Below, in pieces: positions 24,288 to 33,124 of a stretch of DNA of 64,000 bases (its first letter is position 1; every line of letters starts with the position of its first letter). The DNA comes from Microbacterium paraoxydans (GTDB taxonomy: Bacteria; Actinomycetota; Actinomycetes; Actinomycetales; Microbacteriaceae), in the NCBI RefSeq assembly GCF_019056515.1, contig NZ_CP064873.1, positions 124,001-188,000 of the forward strand. The letters are read 5' to 3'. The translations under genes and the position numbers were made by a program. Under the pieces are notes generated by a model. That model ran no database searches. It had not been told where the DNA came from and was given only the letters and a program-made list of their open reading frames with translations.

Positions 24288-25538
24288 TCAGCCCGCGTCC
24301 ACCTGGTCCTGGATCTGCTTCAGCACATCGGCGGCCGGCTGATCCTGGATCTGTCCGAACAGCGACTTGAAGGCGCCGTCCGCTGCCGACCACTTCGGGT
24401 TGGTCGACGGGTAGAACTGCGCGTCGGGCAGCACGTCGAGGAACGGCTTGAGGGCCTCCTCGCCGGACAGCTCCTCGGCGCCGGACTTCGTGACGGGGAG
24501 GAAGCCCTCCGCCTGCACCCACGGCACGTAGACCTCGGGCGAGTAGAAGTAGTCGAGGAACTTCGTGATCGCCTCCTGCTTGTCGCCGTCGTTCTCGAAC
24601 GCCATGAGCTGGTCCATGACGCCGAGGGTGAACGGCGAGCCGTCCTCGGTCGGGATCGGGACGATCGAGTAGTCGAGGTCCGGGTTGTTGTCGGCGATCT
24701 GGCCGACCGTCGGCGGCAGGCCGACCTGCATGCCGATCTTGCCCTGGATGAAGATGTCCATCAGCGGGGAGCGCTGCGTGGAGCCGGGGTCGGCCTGGGT
24801 CGCCCCGGCGTCGATCATCTTCTTGATCTGCTCGGCGCCGACGAGGTTCTCCGGGGTGTCGATGGTGATCTCCGACGCGTCGCCGAAGGATCCACCGCCG
24901 CCCCAGAGCCAGACGGCGGCCTCGGCCTGCGCCTCCTCCGAGCCGAGCGGCATGCCGTAGCCCGCGACACCGCCGCCGAGCCCGGACACCTTGGTCGCCG
25001 CGTCGAGCAGGGAGTCCCAGTCGGTCGGCGCCTCGACGCCCGCCTGGGACAGGAGGTCGTTGTTGACGAACAGGGCACGCGCGGAGGCGATCATCGGCAG
25101 GGCGTAGGCGGTGCCGTCGACCTCGGCGTTGGCGAGGAAGGAGTCCTGGAAGTCGGAGTAGACGTCGTCCGACACGACCTCCTCGACCGGGTAGAGCAGC
25201 TCGTCCTCGACGAAGCCCGCGAAGGGGCCGCCGTTGTAGATGTCGGGCGCCTCGCCGGCCTGGACCTTCGTGGAGATGACCTTCTCGAGGTTGTCCCACG
25301 ACTGCACCTCGAGGTTGACGGTGATGTCGGGGTTGTCCTTCGTGAAACCGTCGATGACGTCTTCCCAGAGACCCTTCGTGGCGTCGGAGTAGCTGGGGAC
25401 GAGCAGGTCGAGCGTGCTGGCGTCGTCGCCGCCGCCGCTGTCTCCTCCCGATCCACCGAAACCGCAGGATGCGAGCGACAGCGTGGCGACGGCCGCGACC
25501 GCTGCGGCCCCGTATCGCCGTGACTTGTTCATGGGCAT
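24288..25538 (-). CDS. Sugar-binding lipoprotein of the ABC transporter
   Basis: A 416-residue extracellular solute-binding protein, family 1. A short signal peptide with lipobox LASC precedes a Gly/Ser/Asp-rich linker. The body shows VISTKVQAGEAPDIYNGGPF, YALPMIASARALFVNNDLL and SPLMDIFIQGKIGMQVG, typical of MalE/UgpB-like sugar binders. ATG 25538 is chosen because GAGGA lies five to six bases upstream; GTG 25550 and ATG 25532 are in frame. It is the first gene of the transporter operon and is divergent from the SIS-kinase-aldolase operon, suggesting that it captures that pathway's substrate. Confidence 0.88.
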   Translation of the reverse strand: MPMNKSRRYGAAAVAAVATLSLASCGFGGSGGDSGGGDDASTLDLLVPSYSDATKGLWEDVIDGFTKDNPDITVNLEVQSWDNLEKVISTKVQAGEAPDIYNGGPFAGFVEDELLYPVEEVVSDDVYSDFQDSFLANAEVDGTAYALPMIASARALFVNNDLLSQAGVEAPTDWDSLLDAATKVSGLGGGVAGYGMPLGSEEAQAEAAVWLWGGGGSFGDASEITIDTPENLVGAEQIKKMIDAGATQADPGSTQRSPLMDIFIQGKIGMQVGLPPTVGQIADNNPDLDYSIVPIPTEDGSPFTLGVMDQLMAFENDGDKQEAITKFLDYFYSPEVYVPWVQAEGFLPVTKSGAEELSGEEALKPFLDVLPDAQFYPSTNPKWSAADGAFKSLFGQIQDQPAADVLKQIQDQVDAG

Positions 25539-25697
25539 TGCATTCCTCACTGTGGGTGCTGCTCCAGCGGGCGGGATCCGCTCTCCGGAGAGGGGGGTGG
25601 TGCACAGTCGCAGAACACTCCACGCGACGGTGCGTGTTGATCACGCCGCCGAGGTGGTCGCGATCGTCCGAGCGGGGGCTCGGGGGAACTCGTCCCG

Positions 25698-25755
25698 ATT
25701 ATTTGTCAGGCAAACAAACAAATCAAGATGTTGCTCTCTTGGGACGAAATACTAT
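25698..25755. promoter_or_regulatory. Divergent control region of the sugar locus
   Basis: The 276-base gap between the transporter and catabolic operons holds an AT-rich patch with repeated TTTG/CAAA units (atttgtcaggcaaacaaaca at 25700-25719) and a -10-like tactat (25750-25755) towards the catabolic operon. Such short direct repeats are what DeoR-family repressors often bind; the DeoR gene closes the operon. Assignment is inferred. Confidence 0.45.
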
Positions 25756-25814
25756 GATCGGATCACGCCCGAAACAATCACAAGTACGCAACAACTCGTC
25801 CGAAAGGCCTCCTC

Positions 25815-26714
25815 ATGACCGATTCGCTGCCCGGCGCGCACATGCGCGAAGAGCTCCGCTCCCAGCCGCAGATGTGGGCCACCGCCGCCGAGCTCACCGC
25901 CGAGCAGGCCCTCCTGCCGACCCGCGGGGCACGGGTCGCGGTCGTCGGCTGCGGCACCTCGTGGTTCATGGCCCAGTCGTACGCCGCGCTGCGCGAATCG
26001 TCCGGCCATGGCGAGACCGATGCCTTCGCGGCGTCCGAGGCCTTCATCGACCGCGGCTACGACGCGGTCGTCGCCCTCACCCGCTCCGGCACCACGACCG
26101 AGGTGCTGGAACTCGTCGACCGCATCAAGGCGCGCACCCGCACGATCGGCGTGATCGGCGACCCCGACTCCCCGCTCGTCTCGCTCGTCGACGACGCGGT
26201 GCTGCTGCCGTTCGCCGACGAGCAGTCGGTCGTGCAGACGCGCTTCGCCACGACCGCGCTTGCCCTCTTCCGCGCGTCGCTGGGCGAAGACCTCTCCGGA
26301 GCCATCGCCGACGCCACCACCGTGCTCGCCGAGGAGGGCGACGACACCGAGCTGCGCGACGCCGAGCAGTACACGTTCCTCGGGCGGGGCTGGACGATCG
26401 GCCTGGCCCACGAGGCCGCCCTGAAGCTGCGCGAGTCCTCGCAGTCGTGGACCGAGGCGTACCCGTCGATGGACTACCGTCACGGTCCGATCGCCATCGC
26501 CGCGCCGGGCCGGGTGACGTGGCAGTTCGGAGAGGCACCGGAAGGCCTGGCCGCGGAGGTGCGCGCCACGGGCGCCCGTTTCGAGCACCGGGCTATCGAC
26601 CCGCTCGCCGACCTCGTGCGCCTGCACCGGACGGCCCTCGACCGTGCCGTGGCCCGCGGGCTCGACCCCGACCAGCCGCGCAACCTCACGCGATCCGTCA
26701 TCCTGGATGCATGA
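25815..26714 (+). CDS. SIS-domain sugar-phosphate isomerase/deaminase (AgaS-like)
   Basis: A 299-residue double-SIS protein resembling the isomerase half of GlmS and AgaS. VVGCGTSWFMAQSYAALRES forms the first phosphate-binding turn, ALTRSGTTTEVLEL the second, and the distal half contains TFLGRGWTIGLAHEAALKLRES and EAYPSMDYRHGPIA with the family Glu and His. It should act on an amino-sugar 6-phosphate, removing ammonia and giving a ketose 6-phosphate (tagatose or fructose). It is the first gene of a five-gene operon with two sugar kinases, an aldolase and a DeoR regulator. The exact sugar is inferred from neighbours. Confidence 0.75.
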   Translation: MTDSLPGAHMREELRSQPQMWATAAELTAEQALLPTRGARVAVVGCGTSWFMAQSYAALRESSGHGETDAFAASEAFIDRGYDAVVALTRSGTTTEVLELVDRIKARTRTIGVIGDPDSPLVSLVDDAVLLPFADEQSVVQTRFATTALALFRASLGEDLSGAIADATTVLAEEGDDTELRDAEQYTFLGRGWTIGLAHEAALKLRESSQSWTEAYPSMDYRHGPIAIAAPGRVTWQFGEAPEGLAAEVRATGARFEHRAIDPLADLVRLHRTALDRAVARGLDPDQPRNLTRSVILDA

Positions 26715-26739
26715 CGCCAGCGATCCCCGGAGCCGAGCG

Positions 26740-27732
26740 ATGACCCCGAACGACGCCGCGGACGCGATCCCCGACGTCGCGAGGGACGAGGCCGGCGAGA
26801 AGCTCGCCGCGGTGCGCACGCTCGGCGCCGGGTCGCCCGTCCTGGCCTTCGACGTCGGCGGGACGGACATCAAGTCGGCGCTGTTCGACGCGGAAGGGCG
26901 GGCGCTCGGCCTCCGTCGCACGCCCACCCCCACGGCCGACGGCGACCGCACCCCCGCGCTGCTCGACCGGCTGCAGGTGCTCGCCGCGCACCTCCGCGAC
27001 GAGCATCCCGACGTGACGCCGCGCGCCGCCGGGCTCGTGGTGCCGGGGATCGTCGACGCGGCCGCCGGGGTCGGCGTCTTCGCGAGCAACATGGGCTGGC
27101 GGGACGCGCCGCTGCGCGCGCTCGCCGCGGAACGTCTCGGCCTTCCCGTCGCGTTCGACCACGACGTGCGCGCCGCGAGCTGGGCCGAGCACGAGCTGGG
27201 CGGCGCGCGGGCCTACGACGACGCGGTGATCCTCGTGATCGGCACCGGCATCGCCGGCGCCCTGCTCGTCGGCGGCCGCCCCTACACGGCCGGGGGCTAC
27301 GCCGGCGAGATCGGGCACTCGCCGATCGCCGACGGACCGGTGTGCCCGTGCGGTGCCCGCGGCTGTCTGGAGGCCGTCGCCTCGGCGGGCGCCATCGCGC
27401 GCCGCTACCGGGAGGCCACGGGGACGACCCCGGACGGCGCCAAGGACGTCATCGCCCGAGCGGCCGCCGGGGATCGGGTCGCCGCCGACATCTGGGACTC
27501 GGCTCTGGACGCGCTCACCCTGTCGCTCGCGCAGCTGACCGCCGTGGTCGCCCCCGAGGCCGTGGTGATCGGCGGCGGACTGTCGCGGGCGGGCGGCGCG
27601 CTCTTCGACGAGCTGCGCACCCGCCTCGCCGCCCGCCTCAGCTTCCACCGCCTCCCCGCGCTCGTCCCCGCCGAGCTGTCCGGCAACGCGGGCCTGATCG
27701 GCGCCGCCCTTCGCGCCCGGGAGCTCGCATGA
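26740..27732 (+). CDS. ROK-family sugar kinase
   Basis: A 330-residue ROK kinase with an intact ATP site: AFDVGGTDIKSALFD (phosphate 1), GTGIAGALLVGG (phosphate 2), GEIGHSPI and the zinc cluster CPCGARGCLE. Unlike the ROK regulators at 19.8-22.2 kb it lacks an HTH. It should phosphorylate the imported sugar, probably a hexosamine or its N-acetyl form, at C6. ATG 26740 has GGAG upstream, and an in-frame ATG at 26707 overlapping the SIS gene is an alternative. Its stop overlaps the next start by four bases. Confidence 0.82.
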   Translation: MTPNDAADAIPDVARDEAGEKLAAVRTLGAGSPVLAFDVGGTDIKSALFDAEGRALGLRRTPTPTADGDRTPALLDRLQVLAAHLRDEHPDVTPRAAGLVVPGIVDAAAGVGVFASNMGWRDAPLRALAAERLGLPVAFDHDVRAASWAEHELGGARAYDDAVILVIGTGIAGALLVGGRPYTAGGYAGEIGHSPIADGPVCPCGARGCLEAVASAGAIARRYREATGTTPDGAKDVIARAAAGDRVAADIWDSALDALTLSLAQLTAVVAPEAVVIGGGLSRAGGALFDELRTRLAARLSFHRLPALVPAELSGNAGLIGAALRARELA

Positions 27733-28673
27733 TCCTCACCGTCACCCCGAACCCCGCTCTCGACCTCACCTGGCACGTGGAGCGCCTCGTGGAGGGAGGG
27801 ACGCACCGCGCCGACACCGGGGCGTCCCGCGCCGGCGGCAAGGGTCTCAACGTCGCGCGGGTCGCGCATGCCGAGGGGGCCTCCGTCCTCGCGCTGACCA
27901 CGGCCGGCGGTCCGGTCGGCGCGGAGTTCGCCGCGGAGCTCACGGCCAGCGGGGTGCCCCATGTGCTCGTGCCCGTCGCGGCCGACACGCGTCGCAGCAT
28001 CGCCCTCGTCGACGAGGCCGCGGGCGACACCACGATCGTCAACGAGCGAGGGGTGAACCCGACCGATGCCGAGTGGGGCGGGCTTCTTGCGGAGGTCGTC
28101 GACCGGCTTCCCGGCGCCGCGGTCCTCGTCGTCTCAGGGAGCCTTCCGCCCGGGGCGCCGGAGTCGCTCGTGCCGATGCTCGTCGCGGTGGGTGCGGACG
28201 CCCGCGTCCCGGTGATCGTCGACACCTCCGGCCCGGCCCTCCTGCGCGCCGCCGACGCCGGGGCGACCGTGCTCAAGCCCAACGCCGCGGAGCTCGCCGA
28301 GGCCACCGGGATCGCCGACCCCGTCGAGGACGCGCGCTCGCTGCTGGCCCGCGGTGCCGAGCTCGTGCTCCTGTCGCTCGGTGCCGACGGCATGCTCGCG
28401 GTCACCGCGACCGATCTCCTGCACGCCCGACTCGACGAGCCGCTCTCCGGCAACCCGACCGGCGCCGGAGACGCCGCGGTCGCGGCCTGCGCCGTGCTCA
28501 CCGCGGAGGGCGAGCGCGACCCCGAGGTCATCCTCCGTCGCGCGACCGCGTGGTCGGCAGCCGCCGTCCTCATGCCGCTCGCCGGCGACATCTCCCCCCG
28601 CTGGCGCGCGCTCGAGGAGCAGCTTCGCGTCTCCCGCCCCGACCCCGCCTCCTTCCGGAAGGACCCTTCGTGA
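27729..28673 (+). CDS. PfkB-family hexose-phosphate kinase (1-phosphofructokinase / tagatose-6-phosphate kinase type)
   Basis: A 314-residue ribokinase-fold enzyme. TVTPNPALDLTW and RAGGKGLNVARV form the substrate-binding N-terminus, VSGSLPPGAP is the 1-phosphofructokinase-type motif, and NPTGAGDAAVA carries the catalytic Asp. Next to a class II ketose-bisphosphate aldolase, phosphorylation of tagatose 6-phosphate to the 1,6-bisphosphate is the most coherent role; fructose 1-phosphate kinase is the alternative. It overlaps both neighbours by four bases. Confidence 0.82.
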   Translation: MILTVTPNPALDLTWHVERLVEGGTHRADTGASRAGGKGLNVARVAHAEGASVLALTTAGGPVGAEFAAELTASGVPHVLVPVAADTRRSIALVDEAAGDTTIVNERGVNPTDAEWGGLLAEVVDRLPGAAVLVVSGSLPPGAPESLVPMLVAVGADARVPVIVDTSGPALLRAADAGATVLKPNAAELAEATGIADPVEDARSLLARGAELVLLSLGADGMLAVTATDLLHARLDEPLSGNPTGAGDAAVAACAVLTAEGERDPEVILRRATAWSAAAVLMPLAGDISPRWRALEEQLRVSRPDPASFRKDPS

Positions 28674-29602
28674 CCCTCGTCTCCGCTCGGGAACTCGTCT
28701 CCGCGGCTGCCACCGCCGGCACCGGCATCGGCGCGTTCAACGTCATCCACCTGGAGACCGCGGAGGGCCTCGTGCGGGCCTCCGCGCTCGCCCAGCTCCC
28801 CGTGATCCTGCAGATCTCGCAGAACTGCGCCGACTACCACGGCGGTCTGGAGCCGGTCGCCCTCGCGACGCTCGCCGCGGCACGACGCGCGGAGACCCCG
28901 GTGGCGGTGCACCTCGATCACGCGGAGCGGCCGGAGCTCGTGGACGAGGCCGTGGCCCTCGGCTTCGGCTCGGTCATGTTCGACGGCGGCGCGCTGCCCT
29001 ACGACGAGAACGTGGCGGTCACCGCCGAGGTCGCCGCCCGGGCCCGCGCGGCGGGGGTGTACGTGGAGGGCGAGCTCGGCGAGGTGGGCGGGAAGGACGG
29101 CGCCCACGCCCCCGGTGTGCGCACCGATCCGGACGAGGCGCGGGCGTTCGTGGCCGCCACCGGCGTGGACGCCCTCGCCGTGGCCGTGGGGTCGTCGCAC
29201 GCCATGACCGACCGCACCGCCTCCCTCGACCTCGACCTCATCGGCCGCCTGCGTGCGGCTCTGCGTGGCGCCGCCGCGGACGGGACCGACGTGCCCCTCG
29301 TGCTGCACGGCTCGTCCGGAGTGGCCGACGCCGTGATCGCCGATGCCGTGCGCGCCGGGATGACGAAGGTCAACGTCTCCACCCACCTCAACGGCTTCTT
29401 CACCCGGGCGGTCCGCGAGGTGCTCGCCGCCGACGACCGTCTCGTCGACTCCCGCAAGTACCTCGCTCCCGCCCGCGCCGCCCTCGCGGACGAAGCGGCC
29501 CGGATGCTGCGACTGTTCGCCCTGCTGCCGTCGCAGAATCCCGCTCCGGTCGCAGAGGTTCCCGGCACGGCTGCGACCTCGACGCGAAACGACGACCGGT
29601 GA
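28670..29602 (+). CDS. Class II ketose-bisphosphate aldolase (tagatose/fructose type)
   Basis: A 310-residue zinc-dependent aldolase. IGAFNVIHLETAEGL is the usual N-terminus, VAVHLDHAERPELVDEA carries zinc and catalytic residues (HLDH), YVEGELGEVGGKDG the conserved Glu, and VLHGSSG plus KVNVSTHLN the remaining metal and phosphate contacts. Cleavage of tagatose 1,6-bisphosphate (or fructose bisphosphate) to two trioses would end the pathway encoded by this operon. GTG 28670 overlaps the kinase stop and has GGAAGGA upstream. Confidence 0.85.
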   Translation: MTLVSARELVSAAATAGTGIGAFNVIHLETAEGLVRASALAQLPVILQISQNCADYHGGLEPVALATLAAARRAETPVAVHLDHAERPELVDEAVALGFGSVMFDGGALPYDENVAVTAEVAARARAAGVYVEGELGEVGGKDGAHAPGVRTDPDEARAFVAATGVDALAVAVGSSHAMTDRTASLDLDLIGRLRAALRGAAADGTDVPLVLHGSSGVADAVIADAVRAGMTKVNVSTHLNGFFTRAVREVLAADDRLVDSRKYLAPARAALADEAARMLRLFALLPSQNPAPVAEVPGTAATSTRNDDR

Positions 29603-30375
29603 AGCGCGCGGCCCGACTGCACGCGATCCTCGACCTCCTCGCGGCGGACGGAGAGGTCACGGTGGAGGAGCTGGTGGAGCGGTTCGGTGCCTCCCCGGCC
29701 ACCACCCGCCGCGACCTCGACTCCCTCGCCGAGCAGCGGCTGCTCACCCGCACGCACGGCGGTGCCGTGGCCCAGACCGTCGCCTATGAACTGCCGCTCC
29801 GCTACAAGAGCCATCTCCGCACGCACGAGAAGGAGAGCATCGCGCAGACCGCGGCGGGGCTCGTCACCCCCGGCATGGTAGTCGGCCTCTCCGGAGGCAC
29901 GACGACCACCGCCATCGCGGCCGCGCTCGCCGCCCGCGAGGACCTGGCGGCGGAGGGCGGGATCACGGTGGTCACCAATGCCGTGAACATCGCCGCCCAG
30001 CTCGCGACCCGGCCGGAGATGAAGGTGGTCGTCACGGGCGGGGTCATCCACTCGCGCACCTACGAGCTCGTCGGCCCGTTCGTCGAGCAGCTCCTCCGCG
30101 GGGTGCGGCTGGACCTCGCGTTCATCGGCGTGAACGGGATGGACGCGGCAGCCGGGGCGACCACGCAGGACGAGCGCGAGGCGGCGGTGAACCGGATGAT
30201 GGCGGAGCGGGCGCGGCGGGCGGTCGTCGTGACCGACGGCAGCAAGCTCGGGGCCGAGGCCTTCTCCACCGTCGGCGGGGCGGAGCTCTTCGCCACGGTC
30301 ATCACGGATCGAGGGGCCGACGGGGCCGCCGTCGACGCGCTGCGCGCTGCGGGCTACACGGTCCTGCTCGCCTGA
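29599..30375 (+). CDS. DeoR/GlpR-family transcriptional regulator
   Basis: A 258-residue repressor. The N-terminal HTH is VTVEELVERFGASPATTRRD with the signature LTRTHGGAV. The C-terminal sensor is a sugar-isomerase-like fold with GLSGGTTTTAIAAAL and GVNGMDAAAGATTQDEREAAV. Members sense sugar phosphates, which fits control of this catabolic operon and possibly of the divergent transporter. GTG 29599 overlaps the aldolase stop (GTGA), so it is the last gene, followed by a terminator. Confidence 0.88.
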   Translation: MKRAARLHAILDLLAADGEVTVEELVERFGASPATTRRDLDSLAEQRLLTRTHGGAVAQTVAYELPLRYKSHLRTHEKESIAQTAAGLVTPGMVVGLSGGTTTTAIAAALAAREDLAAEGGITVVTNAVNIAAQLATRPEMKVVVTGGVIHSRTYELVGPFVEQLLRGVRLDLAFIGVNGMDAAAGATTQDEREAAVNRMMAERARRAVVVTDGSKLGAEAFSTVGGAELFATVITDRGADGAAVDALRAAGYTVLLA

Positions 30376-30402
30376 GGCCTCAGGCCGCACGCGGACGCCC
30401 CG

Positions 30403-30435
30403 AGGGCCTCGGCGTCCCCAGATCGCCGAGGCCCT
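30403..30435 (+). terminator. Terminator of the sugar catabolic operon
   Basis: The perfect 12-base arms agggcctcggcg (30403-30414) and cgccgaggccct (30424-30435) have a nine-base loop, 28 bases after the DeoR stop. The rest of 30436-30631 holds no recognisable gene. A small repeat, gattctga/tcagaatc (30603-30610 and 30632-30639), overlaps the end of the convergent CHAT gene and may stop its transcript. Confidence 0.75.
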
Positions 30436-30631
30436 GCGGGAGCATCGCGGCTGCATACCGCGACGCTCCCGGAGCAGATGGTGTCCGTCTCGTCTTCCCG
30501 CTCCCCAGCGGCGTTTCCCCAGAACCGACGGCGCCTCCCTCGTGCCTCTCCCTTCGAGGCCTTTCGCTCGACACCTTCCGAAGAACAGGAGAAGGCGGGT
30601 GCGATTCTGATACCCCGATCCGGGAAAAAAG

Positions 30632-33076
30632 TCAGAATCCGTTGCCGTGACACTGGAACGGGGCGGAAACCCCCGTCCTGAGCGCGGCGCTCGCCAGGGC
30701 GTCGGCGGGGGACGCGCCGCCGGCGAGGCCCTCGTGGACCGCCGTCAGGAGCTCGCACGCGTCGTCGTCCGGCACCGTGACGGGAGCCGCGATCACCGCC
30801 TCCGCGCCCGCGTGCAACCACACGCGCGTCATGCCCAGGGCCTCCTCGCCCCAGCGCACGGAGGACCGACCCAGCTCGCACGCCGAGAGGATCACGGTCC
30901 GCGGCACCCGGTCGATGAGGTCGACGTCGTAGCCGAAGAGCACGCCGTCGGCGAGTTCGAACCCGGAGAACAGCGGATTGTCGACCGCGTGACGCCCGTG
31001 CGCGGCGATATGGAGCACGTCGACGGAGGCCGCCAGCGCGGTGACGGCGCTCACGGTCGCGGTGGTGTCCTGCAGCGTCCGGGTCGTTCCCCGTCCCGCC
31101 CACGACTCCGCCGCGCGCTGGACCTCTTCCGCCGCCCGCGGCACGCGCGGTCCCGCCGCGAACCCGACGCTCGGGGCTGAGGGAGCAGAGGCCTCCCCGT
31201 CGAACCAGCGCGAGACCGAGGTCGCGAGGGTGAACGGCACGCCGTGCATGCCAGGGAGCATGGCCCACGGCACCCCGCCGAGGATCCCGGGAACGGTGAT
31301 CACGAACCGCGCGGCGCCCGCGGCGGCCCGGCGCATCGGCCCGAGTAGCTCGTCGTCGAGGACAGCGAGACGCGCCGTCAGAGCGCGCGCGGTCACCGGC
31401 CCCATCGCGCCGTCCCGGGTGAGGGCGGCCATGTCGAGGTCGGCGCGCAGGCCGTCGAGAGCGGCCCGCACCCGCGGCCAGGACAGGTCGACGAGGGTCG
31501 CGCCGTCCGGCTGCACCACGACCCCGTGCAGTCCGGTGACGGTGTAGACGTAGGCGAGCACCGCGGTATCGGCGGAGAGGAGCGCGGTGGTCTCCGCCAG
31601 TGTTCGGCGCTCCCTCGTCGCCCCGGAGCCGGTGGCCGACCACTGCCGCTCGCGCACCCGGTCGCGGAGCGCGCGCACGGTGGGGTCGGTCGTCCAGTCC
31701 GCCCCCGCGAGGTCGGCGCGCAGCATCCGGAGCTCGGCGAGGTCGGCGGCGAGGGCGTCATCGTGCGGGGGACGGACCGGGGCGACCTGCTGACTGAGGT
31801 GCCGGGCGCGCTCGGACCACTCGAAGAGCGTCGCCGGGTCGCGGCGGCGGACGGCAGCGGCGAGTCCCGTGAACACGAGGTCGCTGGCATGCATGGCGAC
31901 GGAGGCCTGCAGGTCGAGGGCGCCGAACGAGCGCTGCCATGCCGACAGCAGGTCGAGCCCCGTGGCCGCGGCGCGCAGCGCCTCCCCGTCGCGACCGCGT
32001 CCGGCGGCGCGGGCCGCGCGCACCTCCTGCGCGCGGAGTCGGAGCGGCGTCGGGGCCGAAGCGGGGATGCGGGGGAGGCGGCCGGTGCCGTCGCGGCGGG
32101 CGCTCAACCGCAGGGCCGTGGCCTCGGTGCGGAAGCCGCTCCGGTCGAGCTCCTGCGCCACCTGCTCCCACGCGGCGGCGTCGAGCGGGCGATCGGGCCG
32201 GATCCGCTGTCGGGCTTCCAGCTCCACCGCCGCGGCGCGGGCCGCCCAGCCGCTGCTGCCGAGGGCGGTGAAGCGGCGGGCGGCCGTCCTCGCCGCCCGC
32301 GCCGCGGCTCGCGGATCGTGGCGGACGAGTGAGCGGGCGAGGTGGAACTCCGCCTCCCCACGGGCCTGGCGCATCCGCTGGGCACCGAACTGCACGGCCA
32401 CGCGGGCGAGCAGCGCCTCCGCCTCGGTCGTCAGCCCGGCGTCGCGGAGCACCTCGGCGCGGTCGAGGTCGCTGATGGCGGTGGCGAGGGCGCTGGTGGC
32501 GGCGAACGTCGGCCGGGATTCGGCCATCAGGCGCAGCGCCGACACGAGGTCGCCGCCGAGGAGTGCGGCATAGCCGAGGTTGTGCGTGGCCTCGGCGAGC
32601 GAGTCCCGTTCGTCGTGCGCCTCGTAGATCGAGATCGCACGGCGGAGATCGGCCATGCAGGTGTCCAGCTGATGGCGCTGCATCCGCACCACCGCCCGGT
32701 TCATCAGGCAGTTGGCGAGGGCGGGGGTCTCGGTCCCGGTCGCGGCCAGGGCGTCGATCGCGGTGGTCAGGCTCGCCTCGGCCTCCTCCATCCTGCCCCC
32801 GTGCATGAGGAGGGCGCCGAGCTGCCCGCCGAGGAGGGCGACCGTCTCGGCCTGCAGCCCGTCCCTGGCCAGCGCCTCCCGGCACAGCGCCTCCGCGGCC
32901 GCGGGCTCACCGGTCTGCGCGAGCACGTAGGCGGCCGTCCCGTCGATGCGGGCGCGGAGGTCGGCGTCGTCGGTGCGGGCGGCGGCCTTCTCCAGTTCCC
33001 GCCTGGCACGGGTGAACTGCCGGGCGTTGGCCGCCTCGACGCCGCGTCGGTGCAGCGCGCTCGCGGACAGGGGCAT
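30632..33076 (-). CDS. TPR-CHAT caspase-like protease
   Basis: An 814-residue protein. Residues 1 to about 430 are helical repeats of TPR type (ARRELEKAAARTDDADLRAR, LREALARDG-like units, LAEATHNLGYAALLGGDL). The C-terminal 250 residues form a CHAT domain: a conserved core VITVPGILGGVPWAMLP, catalytic His693 in LHIAAHGRH and nucleophile Cys733 in VILSACELG. There is no signal peptide, so it acts in the cytoplasm. CHAT proteases are activated by partner proteins and cleave specific targets, for example in type III-E CRISPR and gasdermin systems. Here it is the last gene of an operon with a subtilisin-like protease and a sigma factor. The target is unknown. Confidence 0.85.
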   Translation of the reverse strand: MPLSASALHRRGVEAANARQFTRARRELEKAAARTDDADLRARIDGTAAYVLAQTGEPAAAEALCREALARDGLQAETVALLGGQLGALLMHGGRMEEAEASLTTAIDALAATGTETPALANCLMNRAVVRMQRHQLDTCMADLRRAISIYEAHDERDSLAEATHNLGYAALLGGDLVSALRLMAESRPTFAATSALATAISDLDRAEVLRDAGLTTEAEALLARVAVQFGAQRMRQARGEAEFHLARSLVRHDPRAAARAARTAARRFTALGSSGWAARAAAVELEARQRIRPDRPLDAAAWEQVAQELDRSGFRTEATALRLSARRDGTGRLPRIPASAPTPLRLRAQEVRAARAAGRGRDGEALRAAATGLDLLSAWQRSFGALDLQASVAMHASDLVFTGLAAAVRRRDPATLFEWSERARHLSQQVAPVRPPHDDALAADLAELRMLRADLAGADWTTDPTVRALRDRVRERQWSATGSGATRERRTLAETTALLSADTAVLAYVYTVTGLHGVVVQPDGATLVDLSWPRVRAALDGLRADLDMAALTRDGAMGPVTARALTARLAVLDDELLGPMRRAAAGAARFVITVPGILGGVPWAMLPGMHGVPFTLATSVSRWFDGEASAPSAPSVGFAAGPRVPRAAEEVQRAAESWAGRGTTRTLQDTTATVSAVTALAASVDVLHIAAHGRHAVDNPLFSGFELADGVLFGYDVDLIDRVPRTVILSACELGRSSVRWGEEALGMTRVWLHAGAEAVIAAPVTVPDDDACELLTAVHEGLAGGASPADALASAALRTGVSAPFQCHGNGF

Positions 33077-33124
33077 CCGTCCAGGATGCCGTGCCGGAGC
33101 GGTCGTGCGGAAGGGTGCGAGGGG

